Positions 1 to 9,897 of a stretch of DNA of 64,000 bases are shown here, piece by piece. Positions within the stretch are counted from its first letter, which is position 1; every line of letters starts with the position of its first letter. The DNA comes from Leptospira sp. B5-022. GTDB taxonomy: Bacteria > Spirochaetota > Leptospiria > Leptospirales > Leptospiraceae. The translations under genes were made by a program, and so were the position numbers. The stretch spans positions 62,001-126,000 of the forward strand of contig NZ_ANIJ01000005.1 of NCBI RefSeq assembly GCF_000347035.1, given 5' to 3'. A model generated the notes under the pieces. It searched no databases, was not told the DNA's origin, and was given only the letters and a program-made list of their open reading frames with translations.

Positions 1-152
1 TTCCAATCTTCTGACAAATACGCCAATCTTTTGTCTGGAATTTTTTTGACTAAATTCGGATTCGTCCTTGCCGCAAGATAGGTTCTATTCGAACGCTGGT
101 CTTATTATGGAGGTTTTTATCCAAGAGACCTTCCATGCGGAAATAAAAACAA

Positions 153-1403
153 ATGTTCAAGTGGTTCCCAGGCATAGACCGAAGAATTCGCTTACTGTCA
201 AAGCGAATCTTCTTTAATCGATATCCTCAAGGATTTTTAGAGACCAATTGGAGCGAAATTCGCCAATCTTTGGTTGCCCACTATTCTCTCTGTATCGTAA
301 TCAGTTTAATCACTTATTTTCTGCCCAATTCGCGAGACTTCGAAGACGAATCTCTCCTTTTTCTTCAATCCAGCAGGATCACGTTAATCGTTCTTTCCCT
401 TGTTTTTTTATGGAGACATGCCCGTAAAAAGGATTGGGTCCCTAAAAAACTGGAATTCTACAAAGTTTGGACCTCATCTACACTTCTCATTTCATTCTTT
501 CCTTTCTTATATTTGGATAAGGTCCACTACAATGTCTATCTACATCAAGCATCTGCGATCTTACTCAGTATGAATCTTCTTCTTTGGTTGACCACTACCA
601 CAGCGGTTGCCACAAATTTAGTATTCTGTCTGATGTTCCTAGGTATCTGCTACTTGGGAGATTCTCCTATTGAAGTAATGAAAGAATTTCCGATCCTTCT
701 CACCTATCTTTTCGTAGGTACTTTCGGAAATGTGATCATGAATTATTGGAGAACTATGGATTACCGAGATAAAAGAAAATTATACGGTGCCGTTCTCAGG
801 CTTAAGGCCAAAAATCTGCATATTAGAATGATCTCCAACTTGGACGATCTCACCGATCTTTATAACCGCAGGTATTTGATAGAACAATTCGATATCTTCA
901 AGAAGAGAGCAAGACGCCATCAGTTCCAAATGGCACTTGTGATCTTGGATCTGGATCATTTAAAAGAGATCAATGATAAGTACGGACACATGGTCGGTGA
1001 CGAGGCTCTGCAAACTCTTTCCGCAGTCATGAAATCCAGAGTCAGGTCCACGGATATTTGTGCACGAATCGGTGGAGATGAGTTCTGTGTTCTTTTGGAT
1101 TCGGTAGATCCTAAAAGTCTAAAAACTTTATGCGAGTCTTTGCGGAAAGGTGTGGAATCTCATCCACTTTCCATCCAAGATACGAACGGCAAGCCGGTGA
1201 ATATCACCGTATCCATAGGCGCTGCCATTCTATCTTATGATGAGGATTTTACTTTCGACGATCTATACCAATCCATAGACTCGGGATTATATAAATCCAA
1301 ATCCGCCGGTAGGAACCGAGTAACGATAGTAGAAGCTACGAAGCTGAATACTAAGGTTGATCTTTCTGTTTCTTGGCCGGAGGAAGTTCGTATATATAAG
1401 TAA
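153..1403 (+). CDS. Membrane-anchored diguanylate cyclase (GGDEF domain)
   Basis: Predicted to make cyclic di-GMP from two GTP at the inner membrane. The first ~210 of 416 residues are hydrophobic, with about six membrane segments. The C-terminal third is a GGDEF domain: the active-site motif is intact at residues 307-311 (preceded by R-I), and an inhibitory-site RxxD (298-301) lies five residues before it, so product feedback is likely. No recognisable sensor domain separates membrane part and catalytic domain; the membrane segments may sense a signal themselves. The gene ends inside the 3' end of the convergent lipoprotein gene (53-bp overlap). The family assignment is firm; the signal is unknown. 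Confidence 0.92.
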   Translation: MFKWFPGIDRRIRLLSKRIFFNRYPQGFLETNWSEIRQSLVAHYSLCIVISLITYFLPNSRDFEDESLLFLQSSRITLIVLSLVFLWRHARKKDWVPKKLEFYKVWTSSTLLISFFPFLYLDKVHYNVYLHQASAILLSMNLLLWLTTTTAVATNLVFCLMFLGICYLGDSPIEVMKEFPILLTYLFVGTFGNVIMNYWRTMDYRDKRKLYGAVLRLKAKNLHIRMISNLDDLTDLYNRRYLIEQFDIFKKRARRHQFQMALVILDLDHLKEINDKYGHMVGDEALQTLSAVMKSRVRSTDICARIGGDEFCVLLDSVDPKSLKTLCESLRKGVESHPLSIQDTNGKPVNITVSIGAAILSYDEDFTFDDLYQSIDSGLYKSKSAGRNRVTIVEATKLNTKVDLSVSWPEEVRIYK

Positions 1404-1749
1404 GCTCGCAGTATTCTCCGTCACCGAAATATTTCTGCTCTTTTTGTTCCAAGAAGAATTGTCTATGCTTCTGGTCCGATTCCAACTCGTCCAGTCTTTG
1501 GGTGACTTGCAGTTTTGCAGCTTCGCAGGAAGTTTTTTTCATTTTGAAAAAGTCCTGCTCTTCGACGGAAGGAACAGAGGCTCTTCCGATGGCCACGAAT
1601 TGGTATTTATGAGGACCTAAGGTTTTTACGCTGACTCCCGTATCCATATGGATCCGATCTCGTTGTGAATCCAAACAATTCGATACAAAGAATAAAAATC
1701 CACAAATCGCGGATAACTGTAGTATTTTAGAGCTCAAAAATTTTTTCAT
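1351..1749 (-). CDS. Small lipoprotein of unknown function
   Basis: 132 residues. The N-terminus has a lysine-containing n-region, a hydrophobic stretch and a lipobox-like end (F-V-S-N-C, Cys25), so a lipidated envelope protein is predicted. A good GGGGGAAG Shine-Dalgarno site precedes the ATG. The mature part is charged (Lys/Glu/Gln-rich) and ends in a short Lys-Pro-rich tail. No enzyme motif is recognised. Its 3' end overlaps the convergent GGDEF gene by 53 bp, which is unusual but both frames look coding. Confidence 0.7.
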   Translation of the reverse strand: MKKFLSSKILQLSAICGFLFFVSNCLDSQRDRIHMDTGVSVKTLGPHKYQFVAIGRASVPSVEEQDFFKMKKTSCEAAKLQVTQRLDELESDQKHRQFFLEQKEQKYFGDGEYCELTYIYELPPAKKQKDQP

Positions 1750-1840
1750 TCTTCCCCCGTTCGAATCTATCTATTTAGGAAAGGTAACGGACTGAAGTCA
1801 CTTGGATTTTTGGAAAAAAATATCATCTTACCAAAAAAGA

Positions 1841-2941
1841 TCATACTGCGGAAAGTTCCCTTCCCTCGTATCTTTCGTAATTATAGAGAAGGTCTCTTCT
1901 TTTAGGAGTAAATCCGCCTTCTTTCAGAAATTTGACCGCTTCCTTTTCCGTCTTCAAACCGAAGGAACGTAACACATTTTCCTCGATCACTACGGAAGAA
2001 ATATCATCCGCGCCGCTCGTAAGAGCCAACTGCCCCACACCTTTTCCAAGCACCATAACGGAAGTTTCAATATGTTTAATATTGTCTAAAAAGATCCTGC
2101 AGATCCCGAGTACTTTCAGATACTCTTGTGTGGAAACTGCTCTTACTTTAAATCTTTTGGTTTGTGGTTGGAAGGTCCAAGGAATAAAGGATAAAAATCC
2201 GCCTGTCCGATCCTGAAGATTACGCACCACAGTGAGATGTTCTATAACTTCTTCTTTGGTTTCTTCGGAACCGAAAACAATATTGGCGCTTCCCGGGAGT
2301 CCCGCTTCATGACAGGTTTCCATCGCACGCACCCATTCTTCTGTGGTCGCTTTTTTAGGAGAGATGATGTTTCTCATTCTATCCGTCAGAATTTCCGCAC
2401 CTGCTCCCGGAACGGAATCCAAACCGACAGACTTCAAAATTTGCAAAACTTCGAATAAAGATTTACCTGTGATCTTTTCTAAATTGATAATTTCAACAGG
2501 AGAGAACGCACGTATATGCATCTCAGGGTATTTGGATTTAACGGTAGAGATCACATCCAAATAATAATCGAAAGGCAGATCCGGATACACACCGCCTTGC
2601 AAAAACATTTGGTCCGCTCCTTCCGAAACGGCATAATCCATTTTTTCTAATATTTCTTCTTTAGAAAGAACGTACCCTTTTCCGTTACCGATCTCGTCCA
2701 TGAAGGAGCAGAAGTTACATTCTACATTACAATAGTTCGTATAATTCACTACTCGAAACATCGTGTAGCTTGCACTCGTATTTGGCAGAATCCTCTCTCT
2801 CAAGGTCCTAGCGGTCGCCATAATTTTAAGATGGTCTCCGGATTCATACAGCTCCAATGCCTCCCCGGGAGAAATTCGTTCTCCATCTAAGGCTTTTTCT
2901 AATATGGAATCTGTGGGATGATTTGGGAATATTCGGCTCAT
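1841..2941 (-). CDS. mqnC: Radical SAM dehypoxanthine futalosine cyclase (menaquinone synthesis)
   Basis: 366 residues, the usual length of the MqnC/MqnE/CofH group. The radical-SAM cluster motif CxxxCxxC is at C71, C75, C78, within the context [16 protein letters not shown] typical of MqnC rather than MqnE. Further MqnC-like blocks are [20 protein letters not shown] and [10 protein letters not shown]. MqnC cyclises dehypoxanthine futalosine in the futalosine route to menaquinone. It is divergent from a probable ETF:menaquinone oxidoreductase, which fits a quinone theme. The other mqn genes are not in the window. MqnE is the main alternative. Confidence 0.85.
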   Translation of the reverse strand: MSRIFPNHPTDSILEKALDGERISPGEALELYESGDHLKIMATARTLRERILPNTSASYTMFRVVNYTNYCNVECNFCSFMDEIGNGKGYVLSKEEILEKMDYAVSEGADQMFLQGGVYPDLPFDYYLDVISTVKSKYPEMHIRAFSPVEIINLEKITGKSLFEVLQILKSVGLDSVPGAGAEILTDRMRNIISPKKATTEEWVRAMETCHEAGLPGSANIVFGSEETKEEVIEHLTVVRNLQDRTGGFLSFIPWTFQPQTKRFKVRAVSTQEYLKVLGICRIFLDNIKHIETSVMVLGKGVGQLALTSGADDISSVVIEENVLRSFGLKTEKEAVKFLKEGGFTPKRRDLLYNYERYEGRELSAV

Positions 2942-3095
2942 CTGGATGGAAAGTTCTCTTCTTTAACTTCTTCAAAGTTTTCTCTTTATTCAAAAATGCA
3001 CGTCCTTTTTACATTGTATTCTCATTTATTGCGATTGAGTCGCAGTTAAAAATGTACACAATTTCAAGTAAGAAGGGACCGGGCCTAAGTCTGCA

Positions 3096-3111
3096 TGTAG
3101 GAACTCCAACA
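3096..3111. repeat. Family B near-palindrome
   Basis: A 16-nt TGTAGGAACTCCAACA lying in the divergent spacer between mqnC and the Fe-S oxidoreductase gene. Similar near-palindromes occur in several other spacers of this window (for example 5714, 18020, 45563, 52701). Function unknown; its position would also allow a role in expression of either flanking gene. Confidence 0.5.
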
Positions 3112-3207
3112 GAAAGGCCTAAGTATCTTTTTTCCTGGACAGGCCACCTCCTAATCAGTAGCCTGCTATGAAAGACCATCCAAATACAAAGGGTAACCTG
3201 AAAAACT

Positions 3208-5289
3208 ATGGCCATTTCTCAAATCGCCTTCCACGTGATCTTCACGGCTCTGTTTATCGTAGCAAATGTTGTGTTCGTTCGTGCCGTTCTCTACAGATTA
3301 AATCTTGTATTTAATGCTAGAAAGGCTAATGGAACCGAAAACTTCCTGGAACACAAAAACTGGGGATTCCGGATCAAAAGTTTCCTACTAAACGTAATCT
3401 TACAAAAAAAGAACTTCAAAGAACCATTACGCGGTATCATGCACGCATTCGTATTTTACGGATTCGTCACTTACCTACTGCATACAACCAGTCAGTTCAT
3501 CTCCGGTGTATTTGGATATGCGTTGGATGATCCATACAAATTCACCTTAGTAGGAAGTGTATTCGGAGAAACTGCGAACCATTATTACGAAGCAGTCCTC
3601 CAAGTGGTTTCCATTTTGGTACTAGTTGGGTTAGGCTTCTTCGCATGGAGACGTTGGATCCAAAAAGCAAAAGGGTTAGATGTTCATTCACCTGCTTCTG
3701 CAATCGTAATCGGAATGATCTCCCTACTCATGATCTCTACCCTATTGGGAGAAGGAGCAAGAGCAGTCGGTGCAGAATACGCAAACCCATTCCATGATGC
3801 GGCTCCAATTGCAGCAGGTATCGGAGCAGTTTGGGAAGCGATCGGTGTGGAATATTCTTCCGCTGACTTGGTTTTCCAAATCATGTGGTGGACCCATATT
3901 CTTTCCGTATTCGCGTTCATGTTGTATGTTCCGACATCCAAACACGCACACTTGATCTTCGCTCCATTTAACTATTTCCTGCAATCGGATACTCCTAAAG
4001 GCGCTCTTTCCAAATTAAATTTGGAAGATGAGACCGCTGTTTGGGGAGTGAATAGAACGGAAGATTTCCCATGGCCGAACCTTCTAGACGGACTTTCTTG
4101 TATCGAGTGTGGTCGTTGTCAGGTGCAATGTCCTGCAAACCGTACAGGAAAAGTTTTGAACCCTAAAGCGATCATCGTGGAATTAAAACATGCGCTTATG
4201 GACAAAATGCCGGAAGTAGTCAAGATCAGAGAGACCAATCCGGAAGGCGCTGCCGATGCAGTTGCCGCATTAGATACCGCTGTCATTGGAAAATACGAGG
4301 GCCTCTCCGAAGAAGCTCTTTGGGGATGTACTACTTGTTACGCTTGCGTAGAAGCTTGCCCAGTTGGAAACAACCAAGTAAACGCGATCATGGAAATGAG
4401 AAGACATTTGGTGCTTGTCGAGTCCAACTTCCCTGCCGAATTACAAGGTGCATTCGTAAACATGGAAAACAACTCCAACCCTTGGGGAGTTGCCGCGCAC
4501 TCCAGAGCGGATTGGGCGGAAGGTCTTGGTGTAAAAACCATGGCAGAAGATTCCAATGTGGACGTTCTATACTGGGTAGGTTGTGCGGGAGCTTTTGACG
4601 ATCGTAACAAAAGGATCGCTCAATCTTTCGTAAAAATTATGCAGAAGGCCGACGTTAAGTTCGGTATCTTAGGAACGGAAGAAGGATGTTCCGGAGATTC
4701 CGCACGTAGAGGTGGTAACGAATATCTCTACCAGACACTCGCACAGGCAAACGTGGACACAATGAACGGATACAATGTGAAAAAAGTCGTAACCGCTTGT
4801 CCTCACTGCTATAACACGATTAAGAACGAATATCCTCAGTTCGGCGGAAACTTCGAAGTGGTTCACCACTCCGAGTTCATCAACGAACTTGCTAAAGACG
4901 GAAAGATCGATGTAGGCGTCGCAGAAGATGCAAATGCAGGTAAGTATACCTACCACGACTCTTGTTATATCGGAAGGTATAACGACAACTACGAGAACCC
5001 AAGAGACCTGGTCAAAAAGGTATCCGGTGGAAAACTCGCAGAACCTGTCGACCACCACACAAAAGGACTCTGCTGCGGTGCAGGTGGAGCTCAAATGTGG
5101 ATGGAAGAGCATGGCGAAAGGGTCAACTTCAAAAGATCCAATCAGCTTCTGGATACCGGAGCGACTACGATCGCGACCGCTTGTCCTTTCTGTATCACTA
5201 TGATCACAGACGGTGTAAAACAAGAAGGAAAGATCGAAGAAGTAAAAGTAAAGGATATCGCGGAGTTAGTCGCGGAAAACTTGAAATAA
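3208..5289 (+). CDS. Membrane Fe-S oxidoreductase, probable ETF:menaquinone oxidoreductase (FadF/EMO-like)
   Basis: 693 residues with three parts. Residues ~1-250 hold about five to six membrane helices with conserved histidines, like the NarI-type haem b domain. Two 4Fe-4S motifs follow (C298-C301-C304-C308 and C374-C377-C380-C384). The C-terminal half has two cysteine-rich CCG domains (GCAG, GCSGDSARRGG, then CCGAGGAQMW near residue 621) as in HdrD/GlpC-type proteins. This architecture matches FadF-like proteins (called EMO), which pass electrons from electron-transfer flavoprotein to menaquinone during fatty-acid beta-oxidation, the main energy route of leptospires. A generic heterodisulfide-reductase-like protein is the alternative. 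A strong terminator follows. Confidence 0.8.
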   Translation: MAISQIAFHVIFTALFIVANVVFVRAVLYRLNLVFNARKANGTENFLEHKNWGFRIKSFLLNVILQKKNFKEPLRGIMHAFVFYGFVTYLLHTTSQFISGVFGYALDDPYKFTLVGSVFGETANHYYEAVLQVVSILVLVGLGFFAWRRWIQKAKGLDVHSPASAIVIGMISLLMISTLLGEGARAVGAEYANPFHDAAPIAAGIGAVWEAIGVEYSSADLVFQIMWWTHILSVFAFMLYVPTSKHAHLIFAPFNYFLQSDTPKGALSKLNLEDETAVWGVNRTEDFPWPNLLDGLSCIECGRCQVQCPANRTGKVLNPKAIIVELKHALMDKMPEVVKIRETNPEGAADAVAALDTAVIGKYEGLSEEALWGCTTCYACVEACPVGNNQVNAIMEMRRHLVLVESNFPAELQGAFVNMENNSNPWGVAAHSRADWAEGLGVKTMAEDSNVDVLYWVGCAGAFDDRNKRIAQSFVKIMQKADVKFGILGTEEGCSGDSARRGGNEYLYQTLAQANVDTMNGYNVKKVVTACPHCYNTIKNEYPQFGGNFEVVHHSEFINELAKDGKIDVGVAEDANAGKYTYHDSCYIGRYNDNYENPRDLVKKVSGGKLAEPVDHHTKGLCCGAGGAQMWMEEHGERVNFKRSNQLLDTGATTIATACPFCITMITDGVKQEGKIEEVKVKDIAELVAENLK

Positions 5290-5314
5290 GAATAAGTCTA
5301 TCTTCTCTTATAGG

Positions 5315-5346
5315 AAAAGCCTCGGCGGTAACGTCGGGGCTTTTTT
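5315..5346 (+). terminator. Intrinsic terminator of the EMO-like gene
   Basis: AAAAGCCTCGGCG, loop GTAA, then CGTCGGGGCTTTTTT: a 13-bp stem with two G-U pairs and a six-T tail, 26 bp after the stop codon. Confidence 0.85.
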
Positions 5347-5357
5347 GTTTTAGGAAT

Positions 5358-5386
5358 TTCGCACAGAGAACACGGAGTTCACGGAG
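5358..5386. repeat. Family A repeat, single arm
   Basis: A 29-nt arm starting TTCGCACAGAG with three CACnGAG units at 9-nt spacing. The inverted partner arm seen in the other copies is missing. It is followed directly by a family B near-palindrome (TGTTGGAATTCCAGCA, 5391-5406). Confidence 0.75.
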
Positions 5387-5465
5387 AGTTTGTTGGAATT
5401 CCAGCAAGGGTCTATGGCCTGCCGTGTTGGAGTTTCTTGATTCAGATGTAACGAATTGAGAAGAC

Positions 5466-5493
5466 AAAAAAAAGCGGAATGTTTCCATCCCGC
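5466..5493 (-). terminator. Orphan minus-strand intrinsic terminator
   Basis: Read on the minus strand: GCGGGATG, loop GAAA, CATTCCGC, then eight T. One A-C mismatch in the stem. No minus-strand gene ends here: the next gene upstream on that strand is prfC, whose stop is 400 bp away. The terminator may close a short RNA made from about 5600-5494. Confidence 0.6.
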
Positions 5494-5713
5494 CCTGAAT
5501 CATCTGGTGCAAATACAGTATATACGACGTGGGGAATTTACACCACACTACAGGAAATTATTTATTTTCGTTAGAAAGAAATTTTAGGATAAAAAACTAG
5601 GCTGAAAGGATTAGAACTCCTTAATGATTGCCTGCATTTTCTTGTAATTTTTCAAAAAAACTCTCATAAAGTCGGTTTTCAATATCTAACAACGTTTGCT
5701 GTATCTCTTTCTA

Positions 5714-5729
5714 TGTAGGAACTCCTACA
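5714..5729. repeat. Family B near-palindrome
   Basis: TGTAGGAACTCCTACA; the seven outer bases on each side are perfectly complementary. It is the most symmetric copy in the window. Confidence 0.55.
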
Positions 5730-5898
5730 AACAGAGCAAATCGACTTGCGGAAAACTCAGTTCTGTGATAAGCGAATTCCGGAGCTCCCACGGGCCACTC
5801 CCCCCTCCCAAAGCCAGGGTGGGGGCGCATTTTACCCATTCCGCTTGCAACTTGGAATCCAGATTCACCGATGGCCGATTACGGTAGGATCTTAACGT

Positions 5899-7524
5899 TT
5901 AATATTCTTGGTTTAACTCAGAGACGTCTTGTGTAGGATAATCCAATAACCTGATCTCAGGATTTTTCTTTTGGAAATACCCTTTCTCCCATTCCGAATC
6001 GAATAGAAGAGCTGCCCTTCCTAGGCTATCCGTCACAAGATTGGAACCAGGCGGAACCTTAGGAATATCTTCTTCCGGCAACCAACAAGAGACTTGGTAA
6101 GGAAGAATATTGATATTCGTGGGGGCGGAATATTCGTCTTGTAACCTTCTTCTGAAAACCTCGAATTGTAACTGACCCATTGCGCCGATCACCGGTAATC
6201 CACCACCCACAGTTTGAGAAGTGAATAAGTGAAGAATACCTTCTTCCGCTAATTGTTCGATCCCTTTTCGGAAACTTTTGAGTGCGCCTGTTTCCACACA
6301 GGAAAGTGTTGCAAAAATTTCAGGAGCAAACACAGGAAGAGGTTTTAGATCCGGAACCTTGCCGCTTGCCAATATATCTCCGATGGAATACGTTCCCGGA
6401 TTTACTAGACCGATGATATCACCCGGATACGCCTCATCCACAGTGTTCCTGTCCTGTCCAAAAAACGCAAAAGAAGAAGAAAGTTTAACAGGTTTTCCTA
6501 ATCTTCCATGATTCACGTTCAATCCTCTTTCAAACTTACCGGAACAAACGCGCAAGAATGCGATCCTATCTCTGTGAGCCTTATTCATATTGGCTTGGAC
6601 TTTGAATACGAATCCGCTGAATGGAGTAGTGATCGGATCCAAACGATCTCCATTTTTCAAAGGGAAATACAAAGGTGGAGGAGCGATCTCTAAAAAATGA
6701 TCTAAGAACAACTGGATCCCGAAATTATTCACTGCGGATCCGAAAAACACGGGAGTGATCTGAGAATTTAAAAACGCATCTAAGGAGAAAGCTGCAATCC
6801 CTTCTTCCACCAGTTCCACTTCTTCTCGAAACTGTTTTAAGACCCAGTCTTCGAACATCGTATCCAGATTTTTATCTTCTATCCCGGAACTTTGGAATGC
6901 AGACTTTTGGGAACCACCGGGTGTTTTGTCGTAAGTGTAGATCTTTTTATCCACACGATTATATACACCGCTGAAATCCACTCCGGTTCCGATCGGCCAT
7001 ACCATCGGGATAGCAGTGATGCCTAAAACTTTTTCGATCTCGTCTAAAAGTTCGAACATTGTTTTAGTAGGGCGGTCCATCTTGTTTACGAACGTAACGA
7101 TCGGTATCCCACGATCTCTACAGACTTTAAACAATTTGATCGTTTGAGGCTCCACTCCCTTACCTGCGTCTAATACCATCACTGCGGTGTCTGCGGCAAT
7201 CAATGTGCGGTAGGTATCTTCGGAGAAGTCTTCGTGACCCGGAGTATCCAATAAATTTAATACATGATTTTTGTACTCGAACTGAAGTGCAGCGGAAGTA
7301 ATGGAGATTCCCTTCTCCTTTTCCATTTCCATCCAATCGGAAGTTGCCGCCTTACGGTTTTTACGTGCCTTCACCGCTCCCGCAAGTTGGATAGCGCCTC
7401 CGTATAAAAGAAGCTTTTCGGTCAGGGTGGTCTTACCCGCGTCCGGATGGGCAATGATTGCGAAGGTTCTCCTACGTTTGGTTTCTTCTTCCACTATATT
7501 CTGGCCAATAACGCTTTCCGACAC
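5899..7524 (-). CDS. prfC: Peptide chain release factor 3
   Basis: 541 residues, close to the normal RF3 length. It is a translational GTPase that recycles RF1/RF2 from the ribosome after peptide release. GTP-binding boxes are complete: AHPDAGKTT (25-33), DTPGHEDF (93-100) and NKMD (147-150). The RF3-type switch region (KARKNRKAATSDWMEMEK) distinguishes it from EF-G. It is a single gene, divergent from the carbamoyltransferase gene. Confidence 0.95.
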   Translation of the reverse strand: MSESVIGQNIVEEETKRRRTFAIIAHPDAGKTTLTEKLLLYGGAIQLAGAVKARKNRKAATSDWMEMEKEKGISITSAALQFEYKNHVLNLLDTPGHEDFSEDTYRTLIAADTAVMVLDAGKGVEPQTIKLFKVCRDRGIPIVTFVNKMDRPTKTMFELLDEIEKVLGITAIPMVWPIGTGVDFSGVYNRVDKKIYTYDKTPGGSQKSAFQSSGIEDKNLDTMFEDWVLKQFREEVELVEEGIAAFSLDAFLNSQITPVFFGSAVNNFGIQLFLDHFLEIAPPPLYFPLKNGDRLDPITTPFSGFVFKVQANMNKAHRDRIAFLRVCSGKFERGLNVNHGRLGKPVKLSSSFAFFGQDRNTVDEAYPGDIIGLVNPGTYSIGDILASGKVPDLKPLPVFAPEIFATLSCVETGALKSFRKGIEQLAEEGILHLFTSQTVGGGLPVIGAMGQLQFEVFRRRLQDEYSAPTNINILPYQVSCWLPEEDIPKVPPGSNLVTDSLGRAALLFDSEWEKGYFQKKNPEIRLLDYPTQDVSELNQEY

Positions 7525-7711
7525 GGTTCCCCTCTCTAATAGGAAACGTTTTTGAAACGATGGCCCTTGTCAGCATGAAAACAGAGCCTAATTCTTCACG
7601 GATTCGTATTCCTTCGGTAAAACCGGCGTAACCGAAAGGTCTTACTATTCCGGCCGAATTCATTTCTTGTAAAAAAGATTGGATCACGCTTTTTTCCCCG
7701 GAAAACACTTA

Positions 7712-7741
7712 GGGAGGGAGATTTGCTTCCCTCCCCTTTTT
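7712..7741 (+). terminator. Plus-strand terminator-like hairpin without an upstream gene
   Basis: GGGAGGGAG, short loop, CTTCCCTCCC, then CTTTTT. The shape is that of a plus-strand intrinsic terminator, but the only gene upstream (prfC) is on the other strand. It could isolate the following argF-like gene from antisense transcription. The rest of the 295-bp spacer shows nothing else convincing. Confidence 0.5.
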
Positions 7742-7819
7742 CCTCGCCTATCTCCCAGAGTTTTGAGATTGTCGAATCCAGCAGCGTTGATTTTTTAGAC
7801 TGTAATAGTTTAGCGGTCT

Positions 7820-8752
7820 ATGGAAAGTCCTAAAATTAAACATCTTATCTCTTGGCTAGATTGGTCTGACGCCGAGGTCCTAGACCTTTTGCAATTTGCC
7901 GTACATGTCAAAAATCATAGGGCTAATTATCTTGGGCATATGACAGGTAGGACGCTTGCTATGCTCTTCCAAAAGACGAGCACTCGTACCAGAGTTTCCT
8001 TCGAAGTAGCAATGACCGAGATGGGAGGACATGCGATCTATTTGGATTGGATGACCTCTAACTTTCTTCTCTCCGACATCGACCTGGAAGCGGAATATCT
8101 TTCCAGAAACGTTTCCGTTATCATGGCCCGGATGAGAAAACACGAAGAACTTTTACAGTTAAAGTCAGGTTCTCAGGTGCCGGTTATCAACGGATGTTGT
8201 AATAAATTCCACCCTTGCCAGTCTCTTGCGGATATTCTTACAATCGTAATGGACAATCCTAAACCTCTTAAAGAGTTAAAGCTCACCTATATCGGCGTGC
8301 ATAATAACGTAGTGAATTCGCTGATTGGGATCACTTCCGCTTTAGGAATGGAACTCACACTTCTCACTCCGATCGCTGAGACGGAAAATATAGACCAAGA
8401 GACCGTGGAAAGAGCCAAGAAGAAAGGCACCATCCAATGGGAGACGGACCTGATTCGTTCCGTAAAAAATGCGGATTATATTTATACGGATACCTGGGTG
8501 GACATGGAGTTCTTCAATGATCCTGCGTTCGCGGATAAGAAAAAGGAGCGGATGAACCTAATGATGCCTTTTCAAATTAACGAGGCATTATTAAAAGAGA
8601 CCAAGGCAAAGGTGATGCACGATATGCCTATCCACTCAGGATACGAGATCACTAGAGAAGTGGTCAGAAGTCCTAGATCCATCATCTTCCAACAGGCGGA
8701 GAATCGACTGGATGCACAGAAAGCGGTCATTCTACAACTCTTAGAAGCTTGA
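7820..8752 (+). CDS. argF: Ornithine carbamoyltransferase-like transcarbamylase with altered substrate motifs
   Basis: 310 residues, normal for the family, which transfers the carbamoyl group of carbamoyl phosphate to an amine; OTCase makes citrulline in arginine synthesis. The carbamoyl-phosphate site is intact: STRTR at 54-58 and HPCQ at 131-134. An ornithine-type NNVVNS block is at 162-167. However, the SMG loop of OTCases is D-M-E here (228-230) and the catalytic HCLP is HDMP (267-270), so the second-substrate pocket differs. It may be a leptospiral OTCase variant or act on another amine. No Shine-Dalgarno site is evident before the ATG. The symbol reflects the best guess. Confidence 0.75.
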   Translation: MESPKIKHLISWLDWSDAEVLDLLQFAVHVKNHRANYLGHMTGRTLAMLFQKTSTRTRVSFEVAMTEMGGHAIYLDWMTSNFLLSDIDLEAEYLSRNVSVIMARMRKHEELLQLKSGSQVPVINGCCNKFHPCQSLADILTIVMDNPKPLKELKLTYIGVHNNVVNSLIGITSALGMELTLLTPIAETENIDQETVERAKKKGTIQWETDLIRSVKNADYIYTDTWVDMEFFNDPAFADKKKERMNLMMPFQINEALLKETKAKVMHDMPIHSGYEITREVVRSPRSIIFQQAENRLDAQKAVILQLLEA

Positions 8753-8855
8753 GCCAACACTTCCAAAAATCCGTTGCCTGGAAGGCCTTTTCTGAAAACC
8801 CTGTTCTAAGACAGCCGAGCTAGGCTAAAATCGCAAAAACTCAAAAGGTACTTTT

Positions 8856-9845
<990 letters not shown>

Positions 9846-9870
9846 TCTTTTAGATATGCCTACAAACGAA

Positions 9871-9897
9871 AAAGCCGCAGAGTCCTGCGGCTTTTTT
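9871..9897. terminator. Bidirectional intrinsic terminator
   Basis: Perfect 7-bp stem GCCGCAG / CTGCGGC (9875-9892) with loop AGTC, flanked by A4 and T5, so it can act on both strands between the CitE-like gene and the convergent hypothetical gene. Confidence 0.85.

Larger units (their letters stand above)
5347..5898. other. Gene-free spacer with repeats and a possible small RNA
   Basis: About 550 bp between convergent genes. It holds one arm of repeat family A (5358-5386), family B copies (5391-5406, degenerate at 5425-5440, and 5714-5729), a minus-strand intrinsic terminator (5466-5493) and a C/G-rich patch (about 5795-5830) that can fold on itself. I see no convincing protein-coding frame. 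Confidence 0.6.

Noticed and set aside
1..152. Two CCAATCTT direct repeats and a TTGACT box upstream of the GGDEF gene
   Set aside because: No -10 at suitable spacing and the repeat is too short to support a call.
4669..5223. 184-codon open frame on the minus strand inside the EMO-like gene
   Set aside because: Shadow frame of a gene with strong Fe-S motifs; the translated product has no recognisable fold and is Cys/Val-rich as expected from antisense reading.
5795..5835. C/G-rich patch considered as part of an RNA gene or tRNA
   Set aside because: It can fold weakly, but there is no cloverleaf, CCA end or known RNA motif.
7472..7708. 78-codon minus-strand frame between prfC and argF
   Set aside because: It overlaps the prfC start in another frame, starts at GTG without a ribosome site, and shows no domain. 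Kept as spacer.
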